Source: an uncultured Christensenella sp.
Lineage (GTDB): Bacteria > Bacillota > Clostridia > Christensenellales > Borkfalkiaceae
NCBI GenBank assembly: GCA_910586035.1
Contig: CAJUHT010000013.1
Location: forward strand, 1-53,213
DNA length: 53,213 bases
Direction of reading: 5' to 3'
The notes under the pieces are model-generated. The model searched no databases and was not told the DNA's origin. It saw only the letters and a program-made list of their open reading frames with translations. A program made the translations under genes and the position numbers. Shown here piece by piece: positions 1 through 7,475 of this stretch (position 1 is its first letter; each line of letters starts with the position of its first letter).

Positions 1-341
1 TTATTGCAAACCGTGCAACGCTTGCCGTCTGATAAGCCCGTCTGCGTGCAGGTAGCGGGAGTGCCCTGTATGATTTCCTCGGTATGCGGTAAAGCTTCTA
101 TAACCGTGTCGGCGGCGGCAATTTCTTCCAGCATAAGCTCGTCTTTAAAGCGCAAGCCGCACTCTCTGCAACGCCAATGTTCAATATTTCCCTCAACGGC
201 GCAGGTGGGAGCGGCGGCGGGAACAAATTCCGCAACGTGCTCGTGGTTTTCTCTGTTTAGTATTACGCCGCCCGAAATGCAAAGGGCAAGGCAGATTACC
301 GAGAGTATGTAAAACAATACCTGCGGGATTCTCCTTTTCAT
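1..341 (-). CDS. Membrane-anchored Cys-repeat surface protein, N-terminal part
   Basis: The gene starts at ATG 341 behind a strong AAAGGAGG ribosome site and runs off the left edge with no stop, so only about 113 residues are visible. Residues 5-28 are hydrophobic after an MKRR start, which fits a signal peptide or N-terminal anchor. Two CxxC pairs follow (WRCRECG near residue 58 and KRCTVCN at the window edge), the second within a unit of the type PATCTQTGLSDGKRCTVC. Such units are common in Firmicute surface proteins, and the surface protein at 32224-35424 has the same kind. The function is unknown, probably extracellular. It lies directly downstream of the phosphatase terminator, with no room for a separate promoter between hairpin and start. 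Confidence 0.7.
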   Translation of the reverse strand, partial: MKRRIPQVLFYILSVICLALCISGGVILNRENHEHVAEFVPAAAPTCAVEGNIEHWRCRECGLRFKDELMLEEIAAADTVIEALPHTEEIIQGTPATCTQTGLSDGKRCTVCN

Positions 342-353
342 ATCCGCCCTCCT

Positions 354-391
354 TTAAAAAGCCGTACGGCGCCTATATTAAGGCGCCGTAC
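354..391 (-). terminator. Intrinsic terminator or leader hairpin after phosphatase gene
   Basis: An 11-bp perfect stem (364-374 with 381-391) has a 6-nt loop and, on the minus strand, is followed by GGC and a T5 run. The T-run merges with the AAAGGAGG ribosome site of the next minus-strand gene, so the hairpin can also act as that gene's leader structure. Confidence 0.75.
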
Positions 392-409
392 CGAAGAATT
401 TATAATAAA

Positions 410-1213
410 TTATTCTAAATATTTGCTTTTCATAATTTGTATATCTTCGTCGGTAACGCCCAAAACCTGTTTACAGTATCGGGTAACGCTTCCGTACTTT
501 TCGCTTACGCAGTGCATAGCGTTTACAAGATAGTGGGGTTTTGCCGCCATCATTCCGTAAAGAATCTTTTTCATTCTTATCGAGCAGGGGGCAATCACCA
601 GCCCGACCTTGTTCCAGAAAAATTTAAGCCGTTGGAAGCGCAACGAAGCCACGTAATCGGCAATGATTACTTCTTCCGAAACGCCCAAAAGGCTTTCAAC
701 CAGCATTGCCACAACGCCCGCGCGGTCCTTTCCGCCGCTGCAATGCCATAAAATACAGCCCTCGTTTTCAATAATCAGCCGCAAAGTTTCTTTAAGCTGT
801 TGTTGCGGCTCCTCGTTTAGAAGTATCGAGCGGTACATCTCCGCCATATAGTTGTCGGCGGAACCGAACTCCTTTTTTATCCGCTTGGATTCCAAAGCCA
901 TAGTGCGCCGCATACTCTTTTCGCGGGTGATTCCCGGCGTTGCGGTGCATAAAACGGGAAGATGGCGGTAGTCAACGCCCTCCCAAAGCGTGTCGGGCGC
1001 TTCCTCTTTTTCGGTAAAAATGCGTAAATCTATAACGGTGCATACGCCGTAATCTTTGAGCGCGTCCACCGTTTTCTGCGGTAATTTATAAAGTTTTCCG
1101 CTTCGTATAAGCTTGCCGTGTTTTATTTTGCGCCCGTCGGCGGTGGGAATTCCCCCTAAATCGCGGGTGTTGAAAAGTTTTTTCAACGGCATTCTCTTGA
1201 TATGCACGTGCAT
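410..1213 (-). CDS. Tyrosine/dual-specificity protein phosphatase family
   Basis: A cytosolic phosphatase of the Cys-based PTP superfamily. The signature HCSGGKDRAG gives the P-loop C(x)5R with catalytic Cys and Arg, and the general-acid region lies upstream around residues 70-100. The N-terminal part has the FNTRDLGG motif usual in the bacterial subgroup (Pfam Y_phosphatase3-like), which acts on phosphotyrosine or phosphoinositide substrates. ATG 1213 is chosen because a consensus promoter (1220-1248) puts its -10 box 6 nt before it, giving a leaderless mRNA. The alternative ATG at 1192 (MPLKKLFNTRDLGG) has a weak AAGAGA upstream and would also give a complete domain of 260 aa. Substrate unknown. 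Confidence 0.85.
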   Translation of the reverse strand: MHVHIKRMPLKKLFNTRDLGGIPTADGRKIKHGKLIRSGKLYKLPQKTVDALKDYGVCTVIDLRIFTEKEEAPDTLWEGVDYRHLPVLCTATPGITREKSMRRTMALESKRIKKEFGSADNYMAEMYRSILLNEEPQQQLKETLRLIIENEGCILWHCSGGKDRAGVVAMLVESLLGVSEEVIIADYVASLRFQRLKFFWNKVGLVIAPCSIRMKKILYGMMAAKPHYLVNAMHCVSEKYGSVTRYCKQVLGVTDEDIQIMKSKYLE

Positions 1214-1219
1214 AGCGCA

Positions 1220-1248
1220 AGTATAGCACATAATTTTTTTACCGTCAA
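1220..1248 (-). promoter_or_regulatory. Sigma-A promoter of phosphatase gene
   Basis: On the minus strand, TTGACG (1243-1248), 17-nt spacer, TATACT (1220-1225). The -10 box ends 6 nt before ATG 1213, so the predicted start site falls on the start codon. Confidence 0.75.
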
Positions 1249-1340
1249 GCGCTGTCTTAAAGGCAAAATAGGCTAAAAATAAAAAATACGATAAAAAAAT
1301 CGTGCTAAAAATGTTTAAGGCGGGCAAAGAAGCTTTATAT

Positions 1341-1373
1341 AAATATTGTAAACAAAAAATTCACACAATATTT
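1341..1373. promoter_or_regulatory. Inverted repeat in grpE promoter region
   Basis: AAATATTGT (1341-1349) and ACAATATTT (1365-1373) form a perfect 9-bp inverted repeat with a 15-nt spacer, ending 12 nt before the grpE start. It overlaps a possible TTGTAA-17-TATTTT promoter (1346-1374). Its geometry resembles an operator but its sequence is not CIRCE. Confidence 0.45.
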
Positions 1374-1385
1374 TACGGGTGGGCA

Positions 1386-1913
1386 ATGTCGAAGAAAGAA
1401 GAAAAAGTTTTAAACGAAGAGCGGGAAGCGGAGGAGTGCGCAACGACCGAACAGGAAGAAAAGGCTGAACTTTCCGAGCTGGATAAAGCTTTGGCGGCGG
1501 CGGAAGAGTACAAGCGCAAGTGGTACGCCGTAAGCGCGGAGTACGACAACTACCGCAAGCGCACGCAGGCGCAGTCGAGTGCGGCGTATCAGGACGGCAA
1601 GGCGGAAGCTGTTTTAAAGCTGTTGCCCGTAGCCGACACGTTCGGGTATGCCTACGACGGCGCGAGCGACGAAAAGACAAAGACGGGAATAGACAAAATC
1701 ATAAAAAATTTCAACAATATTTTGCAGTCTATGGGCGTTGAAGAAATTCCTCTTTCAGTCGGCGATAAATTCGACGAAAGCGTTGCCGAAGCCGTGTTGA
1801 ATATGCCCGCCGAAGAGGGCGAGGAGCAGAATATAGTTAAAACCGTTTTGAAAAAGGGCTACAAGTCCAACGGCAAAGTTATCCGTTACGCGCAGGTTGC
1901 GGTTACGGTGTAA
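1386..1913 (+). CDS. grpE: GrpE, nucleotide exchange factor for DnaK
   Basis: GrpE drives ADP release from DnaK in the cytosolic Hsp70 cycle. The 175-aa product has the acidic, charged N-terminal tail and long coiled coil of the family (roughly residues 10-75, with the YDNYRKRT stretch), then the beta-wing domain with VEEIPLSVGDKFDESVAEAV and the C-terminal KGYKSNGKVIRYAQVAV. Length is typical. ATG 1386 is chosen over the longer reading frame because the family tail begins here and a GGGTGG element precedes it. It is followed by dnaK and dnaJ in the usual order. hrcA, often first in Firmicutes, is absent. The upstream inverted repeat may be its operator. Confidence 0.93.
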   Translation: MSKKEEKVLNEEREAEECATTEQEEKAELSELDKALAAAEEYKRKWYAVSAEYDNYRKRTQAQSSAAYQDGKAEAVLKLLPVADTFGYAYDGASDEKTKTGIDKIIKNFNNILQSMGVEEIPLSVGDKFDESVAEAVLNMPAEEGEEQNIVKTVLKKGYKSNGKVIRYAQVAVTV

Positions 1914-1957
1914 AAAATCAAATTCGTAAGACAATAAAAAATAAAAATAAATGCGTT

Positions 1958-1976
1958 AAGCAAAACGTAGCTTTTG
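1958..1976 (+). promoter_or_regulatory. Leader hairpin motif AAGCAAAAC-N3-GCTTTTG, dnaK copy
   Basis: A 19-nt imperfect palindrome 70 nt before dnaK. All 16 fixed positions recur in the dnaJ leader at 3941-3959, while the central three bases differ (GTA versus CAC). It could be an operator or an RNA hairpin (GCAAAA pairing with TTTTGC). A second small hairpin, CGGGTT with AACCTG, follows at about 1988-2002. Confidence 0.5.
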
Positions 1977-2046
1977 CGGGCGTCGGGCGGGTTAAAAACC
2001 TGTCGGCGGCGCGGACGGAAGAGTTTTGCAATAAAGGAGATATAAA

Positions 2047-3846
2047 ATGGGAAAGGTAATAGGAATCGATTTGGGAACAACTAACTCGTGCGTTGCGGTT
2101 ATGGAAGGCGGCGAACCCGTCGTTATAGCCAACAGCGAGGGAAGCAGAACTACCCCCTCGGTAGTGTCGTTTAAGGCGGACGGCTCGCGCATTGTCGGTC
2201 AGGCGGCAAAGAGGCTTGCGGTTGCCCAGCCCGACAAAACCGTAATATCAATCAAAAGACATATGGGCGAGGCGTACAAAGTAAATATAGAAAAGGGCTA
2301 TTCCCCGCAGGAAATTTCTGCTATGGTGCTCGCTAAGCTTAAAGCCGACGCGGAGAGCTATCTCGGAGGCAAGGTAACCGACGCGGTGATTACCTGCCCC
2401 GCATACTTTAACGACAGCCAGCGTCAGGCAACCAAGGACGCGGGCAAAATTGCCGGTTTAAACGTTTTGCGTATAATAAACGAGCCTACGGCGGCGGCTC
2501 TCGCTTACGGTCTGGATAAGCAGGAAGGAACGCAGAAGGTTATGATTTACGACCTCGGCGGCGGCACTTTCGACGTATCTATTCTCGAAATAGGCGACGG
2601 CGTTTTCGAAGTGCTTGCAACCAACGGCGACACTCACCTCGGCGGCGACGACTTCGACAACAAGATTATCGACTTCCTCGTAGAAACTTTCAGGCGCGAT
2701 ACGGGCGTAGACCTCTCCAAGGATAAAATGGCTATGCAGAGGTTGAAGGAAGCGGCTGAAAAGGCTAAAATAGAGCTTTCGGGTATGAGCAGCACAAACG
2801 TCAACCTGCCCTTCATAACGGTAGTGGACGGCGCGCCCCAGCACCTCGATATAGACCTTTCCAAGCAGAAGTTCGACAGCCTTACCGCCGACCTTGTAGA
2901 GAGGACGGTGGAGCCTATGAAGAAGGCGATGCAGGACGCGGGTCTTTCCTATTCGGATATAACCAAAGTAATATTGGTTGGCGGTTCCACGCGTATCCCC
3001 GCCGTTTACGACAAGGTGCAAAAGGTCAGCGGCAAAGAGCCTTTCAAGGGCATCAACCCCGACGAGTGCGTGGCAATAGGCGCGGCTATACAGGGCGGCG
3101 TGCTCTCCGGCGAGGTTAAAGACGTGCTCCTTCTCGACGTTATGCCCCTTACCCTCGGCATAGAAACGCTCGGCGGCGTATCCACTCCCTTAATCGAGAG
3201 GAACACCACCATACCCGTAAAGAAGAGTCAGGTTTTCTCCACCGCGGCGGACAATCAGCCGGGCGTTGAAATCAACGTTTTGCAGGGCGAAAGAAAGTTT
3301 GCTCGCGACAACAAGTCGCTTGGCAAGTTTATGCTCAACGACATTCCTCCCGCACCCCGCGGCGTGCCCCAGATTGAGGTTACTTTCGACGTGGACGCCA
3401 ACGGCATAGTCAATGTAACGGCTAAGGATTTGGGCACGGGCAAGAGCCAGAATATAACAATCACCGCTTCTACCAATCTTTCCGACGAGGAAATCGATAA
3501 GGCTGTAAAGGACGCCGAGAGATACGCCGAAGAGGACAAGAAGCGCAAGGAAGAAATAGACAACAAAAACAACCTCGAAGGTATGATTGACAGCCTTGAA
3601 AAGACGGTTAAGGAAGCGGGTGATAAGCTTTCGGACGAGGATAAAAAGACGATAGAGGACGCAATTTCCCGCGCCAAGGAAGAGCTGGCAAGCGGCGACA
3701 ACGACAGGGTTAAGGCGGCTTTGGATAAGCTTCAACAGGACGTTCAGCCTGTAATCGCCAAGATGTACCAGCAGGCTCAGGGGCAGAATCCCAACGGCGC
3801 AAACGGGGGCGGCAACGGCGACGACACGGAGTTCCGCCAGCATTGA
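2047..3846 (+). CDS. dnaK: DnaK, Hsp70 chaperone
   Basis: The main cytosolic Hsp70: ATP-driven binding and release of unfolded polypeptides with DnaJ and GrpE. The 599-aa product has the N-terminal ATPase domain (GIDLGTTNSCVAVMEGG at the start, NEPTAAALAYG near residue 145, DLGGGTFDVSILE near 170, VGGSTRIPAV near 315), then the linker and substrate domain, and a helical lid ending in a Gly/Asn-rich tail. Length is typical for Firmicutes. The start is fixed by AAAGGAGATATAAA upstream. It shares its direction with grpE and dnaJ but has a 133-nt leader with hairpins, suggesting separate tuning of translation or transcription. Confidence 0.97.
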   Translation: MGKVIGIDLGTTNSCVAVMEGGEPVVIANSEGSRTTPSVVSFKADGSRIVGQAAKRLAVAQPDKTVISIKRHMGEAYKVNIEKGYSPQEISAMVLAKLKADAESYLGGKVTDAVITCPAYFNDSQRQATKDAGKIAGLNVLRIINEPTAAALAYGLDKQEGTQKVMIYDLGGGTFDVSILEIGDGVFEVLATNGDTHLGGDDFDNKIIDFLVETFRRDTGVDLSKDKMAMQRLKEAAEKAKIELSGMSSTNVNLPFITVVDGAPQHLDIDLSKQKFDSLTADLVERTVEPMKKAMQDAGLSYSDITKVILVGGSTRIPAVYDKVQKVSGKEPFKGINPDECVAIGAAIQGGVLSGEVKDVLLLDVMPLTLGIETLGGVSTPLIERNTTIPVKKSQVFSTAADNQPGVEINVLQGERKFARDNKSLGKFMLNDIPPAPRGVPQIEVTFDVDANGIVNVTAKDLGTGKSQNITITASTNLSDEEIDKAVKDAERYAEEDKKRKEEIDNKNNLEGMIDSLEKTVKEAGDKLSDEDKKTIEDAISRAKEELASGDNDRVKAALDKLQQDVQPVIAKMYQQAQGQNPNGANGGGNGDDTEFRQH

Positions 3847-3881
3847 TTGCGGCATATATAGGGGTTAATTAAAAAATTTGT

Positions 3882-3910
3882 TTGCAGCGCGCGGTATTCG
3901 CGCGCTGCAA
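3882..3910 (+). terminator. Strong hairpin between dnaK and dnaJ
   Basis: A stem of about 12 bp (core GCAGCGCGCG, 3884-3893, with CGCGCGCTGC, 3899-3908) has a 5-nt loop. The downstream T content is modest (ATATTAGATTTT), so it is likely a partial terminator or an mRNA-stabilising hairpin that lets dnaK be made in excess of dnaJ. Confidence 0.6.
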
Positions 3911-3940
3911 TATTAGATTTTAAAAACAAATAAACGTAGC

Positions 3941-3959
3941 AAGCAAAACCACGCTTTTG
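3941..3959 (+). promoter_or_regulatory. Leader hairpin motif AAGCAAAAC-N3-GCTTTTG, dnaJ copy
   Basis: Second copy of the motif found before dnaK, here 186 nt before the dnaJ start. The rest of the 299-nt dnaK-dnaJ gap shows no coding sequence; I see only short GC-rich stems in it. Confidence 0.5.
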
Positions 3960-4145
3960 TGCAGCGCAACCCAATTTGCGAAAACTTTCGCCTGTCCCGC
4001 CAAAAGGCGGCGCGTAGCAGTAGGTGAAGCCGTACGGTTTCTGATAATCGAGGGCTAAAATCTATCGTGCGGCGAGGGCAACGCCCTTAAAATCGCAGAA
4101 AATATCGCGCGCCGCAAGCGTGAGATTTTTGCGAGAGAGAAAATT

Positions 4146-5285
4146 ATGGCAGATAAAAAGAATTATTACGACGTGCTCGGCGTGCCCAGAAACGCCACGC
4201 CCGACCAAATCAAATCGGCTTACAGAAAGCTTGCAAAGCAGTATCACCCCGACTTTCACCCCAACGACGCCGCGGCGGCGGAAAAGTTTAAGGAAATCAA
4301 CGAAGCCAACGAAACGCTCTCCGACGACGGAAAGCGCAAACAGTACGATTTCGAGCTCGACCACCCCGGTATGGGGAATATAGGCGGAATGGGCGGCTCG
4401 GGAGGTATGGGCGGCTTCGAGGATATAATTTCCTCTATGTTCGGCGGCTTCGGCGGTTTCGGCGGCAGACAGAGCGCGCCCCAGCGTTCGCGCGGGGCGG
4501 ACATAGAGCAGACCATACGCCTTTCGTTTCTTGACGCAATCAAGGGCTGTTCCAAGGAAATAAGCTATTTCCGCAACGAGCCGTGCAAGTCCTGTTCCGG
4601 CACGGGCGCAAAGAACGGCACGGCGTTTACCTCCTGCTCAAAGTGCGGCGGCTCGGGTAGGGTCAAGTACCAGCAGGACACTATTTTCGGGCGCACGATT
4701 CAGGTGGGCGCGTGCCCCGACTGCAATGGCACGGGTAAAAAAATCACCGAGCGTTGCCCCGACTGCAAGGGTGCGGGATATACCCGCAAGCAGACGGTGT
4801 TTACCGTAAACATTCCCGCGGGCGTGGACAACGACAGCTCGCTTAGAAAGCGCGGATACGGTCAGGCTTCCCCCAACGGCGGGGAGTGCGGCGATTTGTA
4901 CGTTTACTTCCGCATAGAGCCGCATAAACTGCTCGTTCGCAAGGATAAAGATTTGTACGTTACCGTTCCCATAAGCTACCGCACGGCTTGCGTCGGCGGC
5001 AAAATTTTAGTGCCCGCAATCGACGATATGGTAGAGCTGACAATACCCGCGGGCACGGCGAGCGGCACGCAGTTCAGTTTGCGCGGCAAAGGTGTTAAAA
5101 CGGTAAACGGCACGGGCAGTCTGTACGTAAAGGTGGAAATAGACATTCCCGCAAGGCTGAGCAGGGAGCAGGTTAAAAAGATTGACGACTTCGAGGATAC
5201 CGTCGCGTTGAAATCTTGCTACAATATGCAGAGGTTCGCGGGCGACGTTTCTTCGCTGTACGGAGTTAAGATAGACAAACAGTAA
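4146..5285 (+). CDS. dnaJ: DnaJ, Hsp40 co-chaperone
   Basis: Type I Hsp40: stimulates DnaK ATPase and delivers substrates. The 379-aa product has an N-terminal J domain with the HPD triad (YHPDFHPND near residue 35), a Gly/Phe-rich segment (about 75-110, GGFGGFGG), four zinc-binding CxxCxGxG units (CKSCSGTG, CSKCGGSG, CPDCNGTG, CPDCKGAG, about residues 145-220), and two C-terminal substrate-binding barrels. Length is typical. ATG 4146 follows GAGAGAGAAAATT, a weak SD. It closes the grpE-dnaK-dnaJ cluster and is followed by a strong terminator. Confidence 0.96.
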   Translation: MADKKNYYDVLGVPRNATPDQIKSAYRKLAKQYHPDFHPNDAAAAEKFKEINEANETLSDDGKRKQYDFELDHPGMGNIGGMGGSGGMGGFEDIISSMFGGFGGFGGRQSAPQRSRGADIEQTIRLSFLDAIKGCSKEISYFRNEPCKSCSGTGAKNGTAFTSCSKCGGSGRVKYQQDTIFGRTIQVGACPDCNGTGKKITERCPDCKGAGYTRKQTVFTVNIPAGVDNDSSLRKRGYGQASPNGGECGDLYVYFRIEPHKLLVRKDKDLYVTVPISYRTACVGGKILVPAIDDMVELTIPAGTASGTQFSLRGKGVKTVNGTGSLYVKVEIDIPARLSREQVKKIDDFEDTVALKSCYNMQRFAGDVSSLYGVKIDKQ

Positions 5286-5306
5286 TTGCAAATAATTTAC
5301 GGCGTT

Positions 5307-5342
5307 AAGCGCCGCGCGTTACAGCGCGGCGCTTATTATTTT
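5307..5342 (+). terminator. Intrinsic terminator after dnaJ
   Basis: An 11-bp perfect stem, AAGCGCCGCGC (5307-5317) with GCGCGGCGCTT (5324-5334), a 6-nt loop, then ATTATTTT. It separates the heat-shock genes from the following operon. Confidence 0.85.
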
Positions 5343-5410
5343 GCTTAATAAGACATATCGTAAGATTGTAAAATATAGGGTAAATATGTAGAATTTACAA
5401 TTTTAAACTC

Positions 5411-5439
5411 TTGCGTATAAGGTCGAAGTGTGATACAAT
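5411..5439 (+). promoter_or_regulatory. Promoter of the eleven-gene operon
   Basis: TTGCGT (5411-5416), 17-nt spacer, TACAAT (5434-5439) with an extended TGA before the -10. The predicted start lies about 44 nt before ATG 5490. I found no comparable promoter in the short gaps between the next ten genes. Confidence 0.7.
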
Positions 5440-5489
5440 TATTATAATTATAATAATAAAGTGTCGAAAACTGTGTTTGTTGGTTGATT

Positions 5490-7445
5490 ATGGCAAAAAT
5501 TCTTTCAATAGGTATAGACCTCGGGCGGGACACGTTAAAGCTAAGCTACGCGTTTGAAAAGTCCGGAAGCGTCGTGTACGGAAAAATTGAAAAAAAGGAG
5601 AGCGTGCGCCGCGTTGCGGTGCCTGCCGTTGCGTATTACGACGCTTCGGCGGGCTGGATATTCGGGTGCGACGTTGAAAAGGGCGGCGAAAAGCCCTTTA
5701 TAAACGTAGTCAAAATAAAGACGCTTCTTTCGCTGTTGTATCCGCAAACCGAAAAGGGCAAAATCGTAAAGGGCAAGGGCGGGGAAGTTTACCCCAACAG
5801 CGACTATTACTATAAACACGAGCATTTCCCCAAATTCTTTTTCCCCGACAGGCAAAAGACGTTGGGCGATTTTTCTTCGCTCGTCGCGGGCGAGCGCACT
5901 TTCACGGCGAAAGGGTTTACTCCCCAAAGGGTGTGCAAACTGTTTTTCGCGTACGCGCGCGAAATAGTTATGCAGGGCATAGCCGACTTGGAAAAGAAGG
6001 TTAAAATTCATTTCGACGAAGTGCGTCTTTCGTTGGTGCATCCCTCGCAGGTGGGCAAACTGTACGTGGAGGAGCTAACCGCCCTCGTAAAAACGGCGTT
6101 CGGCAAGGCGCCGCAAAAGGTTATGAACAGCGGCAGGGCGCTGAGTATGTTCGCGCAGGAGCGCGGCGCGGTGAGAAGCGACGACGAAATTCTGATATTC
6201 GATATGGGCGAGGACACCCTTTCGGTGTTGAAGTGCTTTATAAACGACGACGGAAACGTAGTAGTGGAGCCCGCCGCCGACCACTCCCCGCCAATAAATA
6301 TAGGCGGCAACGACGTAGATTTTTGCATTGCCGAATACATAGAAAATTCTATTATCCGCCGCGAAACGGTGGGTTCGCCTCCGTTCGGGGAGGAGGGGCA
6401 CATACACGAGGAAGGGTTGCAGACCAAGCAATATCTTTTTTTGAAAGAAATTAAAAAGGCGAAATTGCTTCTAAGCATACCCGCGTTCGACGAAGTTTTT
6501 AAAAACGGCGTGCCCGTGTCCTTGCACAGGGACTTGTATTTGCAACTCACTCTCACCAAAAAGGATTTGGCGCGCAGTATAGGCATAGAGGGGGACGGCG
6601 GCATCGCCCGCAAAATTTTGGACTATATTCTCGCCGAGCTTAAACTCGCGGTCAATTGCGACGTTAAAAAGATTTTTTTGACGGGCGGGCTGGTTGAAAC
6701 CTGCGGACTTTTAAAATACATAAAGGCGGGGGTGAAAAATAGCGGAAGCGCGGTAACGGTGCGCACGTTCGAAGACCATATGGAAAACGACGACGGTCTT
6801 ATAATTCAGACGTACGAAGATTCCGTTTACGCACCCTCCGTAGGCGCGGCAATCGTCGCTTTGAAAAACTACGACGTAAGCGCGGGGCTTACTTACAGCT
6901 ACGGCACCTGGATGAGCGTGCAGGGCACTAAGATACTCGTTATTTTGGTGGGGCGCGGGCACATATTTGACGAAAGCGCGTCGGAAAAACTGTACGCAAG
7001 CTGTAATTTGCAGGGCACGCTTCCCGAAGAGATTTTTTGCGTGCGGCTAAGTAAAAACACCGTCGCGGCGCGAAAGCACGAGGGGGAGCTTAGCTATATC
7101 ACCGCGGGCGGCGACACATATTTGTGCATAGGCGAGCCGGGGTCTTCGCAGAGGAAAAAGGTGGAGCGGCGGTTTCAGCTTAAAAATATCTCCGGTCCGA
7201 AAGCCCGCATAGTCTGCACGTATAACGGCAGGGTAATCGAGCGGTGCGAGCCGAGGATACTTATGATAGAGGGAGTAAAGACCCGCCCCGATTCCAACGT
7301 TATGACGCCGTTTGTAGAAAAGAGCGGCGACGGCAGGCGGCGCATTTCCGTTAAATATGCCGACGGCGGTATGGGTACGGTAATCGAAAAGAATATTGAA
7401 ATCAGCCTCGAAGGCGTTAAGGTCATCGAGGGAGAAACGGGCTGA
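5490..7445 (+). CDS. Divergent Hsp70/actin-fold ATPase
   Basis: A 651-aa protein with the actin/Hsp70 ATPase core but unlike DnaK outside it. Phosphate-1 motif GIDLGRDTLKLSY is at the N-terminus, phosphate-2 motif FDMGEDTLSVL near residue 240, and the adenosine motif IFLTGGLVETCGLL near residue 395. A C-terminal beta-rich region (about 465-651) stands where Hsp70s have their substrate domain, but lacks a recognisable helical lid. The predicted location is the cytosol. It is the first gene of the operon and is probably a chaperone-like or scaffold ATPase for the complex encoded behind it. ATG 5490 is preceded by no clear SD; TTG 5484 is an alternative. Not MreB, FtsA or ParM by motif layout. 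Confidence 0.8.
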   Translation: MAKILSIGIDLGRDTLKLSYAFEKSGSVVYGKIEKKESVRRVAVPAVAYYDASAGWIFGCDVEKGGEKPFINVVKIKTLLSLLYPQTEKGKIVKGKGGEVYPNSDYYYKHEHFPKFFFPDRQKTLGDFSSLVAGERTFTAKGFTPQRVCKLFFAYAREIVMQGIADLEKKVKIHFDEVRLSLVHPSQVGKLYVEELTALVKTAFGKAPQKVMNSGRALSMFAQERGAVRSDDEILIFDMGEDTLSVLKCFINDDGNVVVEPAADHSPPINIGGNDVDFCIAEYIENSIIRRETVGSPPFGEEGHIHEEGLQTKQYLFLKEIKKAKLLLSIPAFDEVFKNGVPVSLHRDLYLQLTLTKKDLARSIGIEGDGGIARKILDYILAELKLAVNCDVKKIFLTGGLVETCGLLKYIKAGVKNSGSAVTVRTFEDHMENDDGLIIQTYEDSVYAPSVGAAIVALKNYDVSAGLTYSYGTWMSVQGTKILVILVGRGHIFDESASEKLYASCNLQGTLPEEIFCVRLSKNTVAARKHEGELSYITAGGDTYLCIGEPGSSQRKKVERRFQLKNISGPKARIVCTYNGRVIERCEPRILMIEGVKTRPDSNVMTPFVEKSGDGRRRISVKYADGGMGTVIEKNIEISLEGVKVIEGETG

Positions 7446-7475
7446 TAGCGCAAAGGCGTTAAAGGTAGGCAGGTT

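Noticed and set aside
1193..1327. Phosphatase start at 1327 with a TM-like N-terminus
   Set aside because: A consensus promoter lies inside this stretch at 1220-1248, so it is not translated.
1302..1385. A CIRCE (HrcA) operator before grpE
   Set aside because: The consensus TTAGCACTC-N9-GAGTGCTAA is not present in the grpE, dnaK or dnaJ upstream regions; a lone TTAGCAC on the minus strand near 1303 has no partner.
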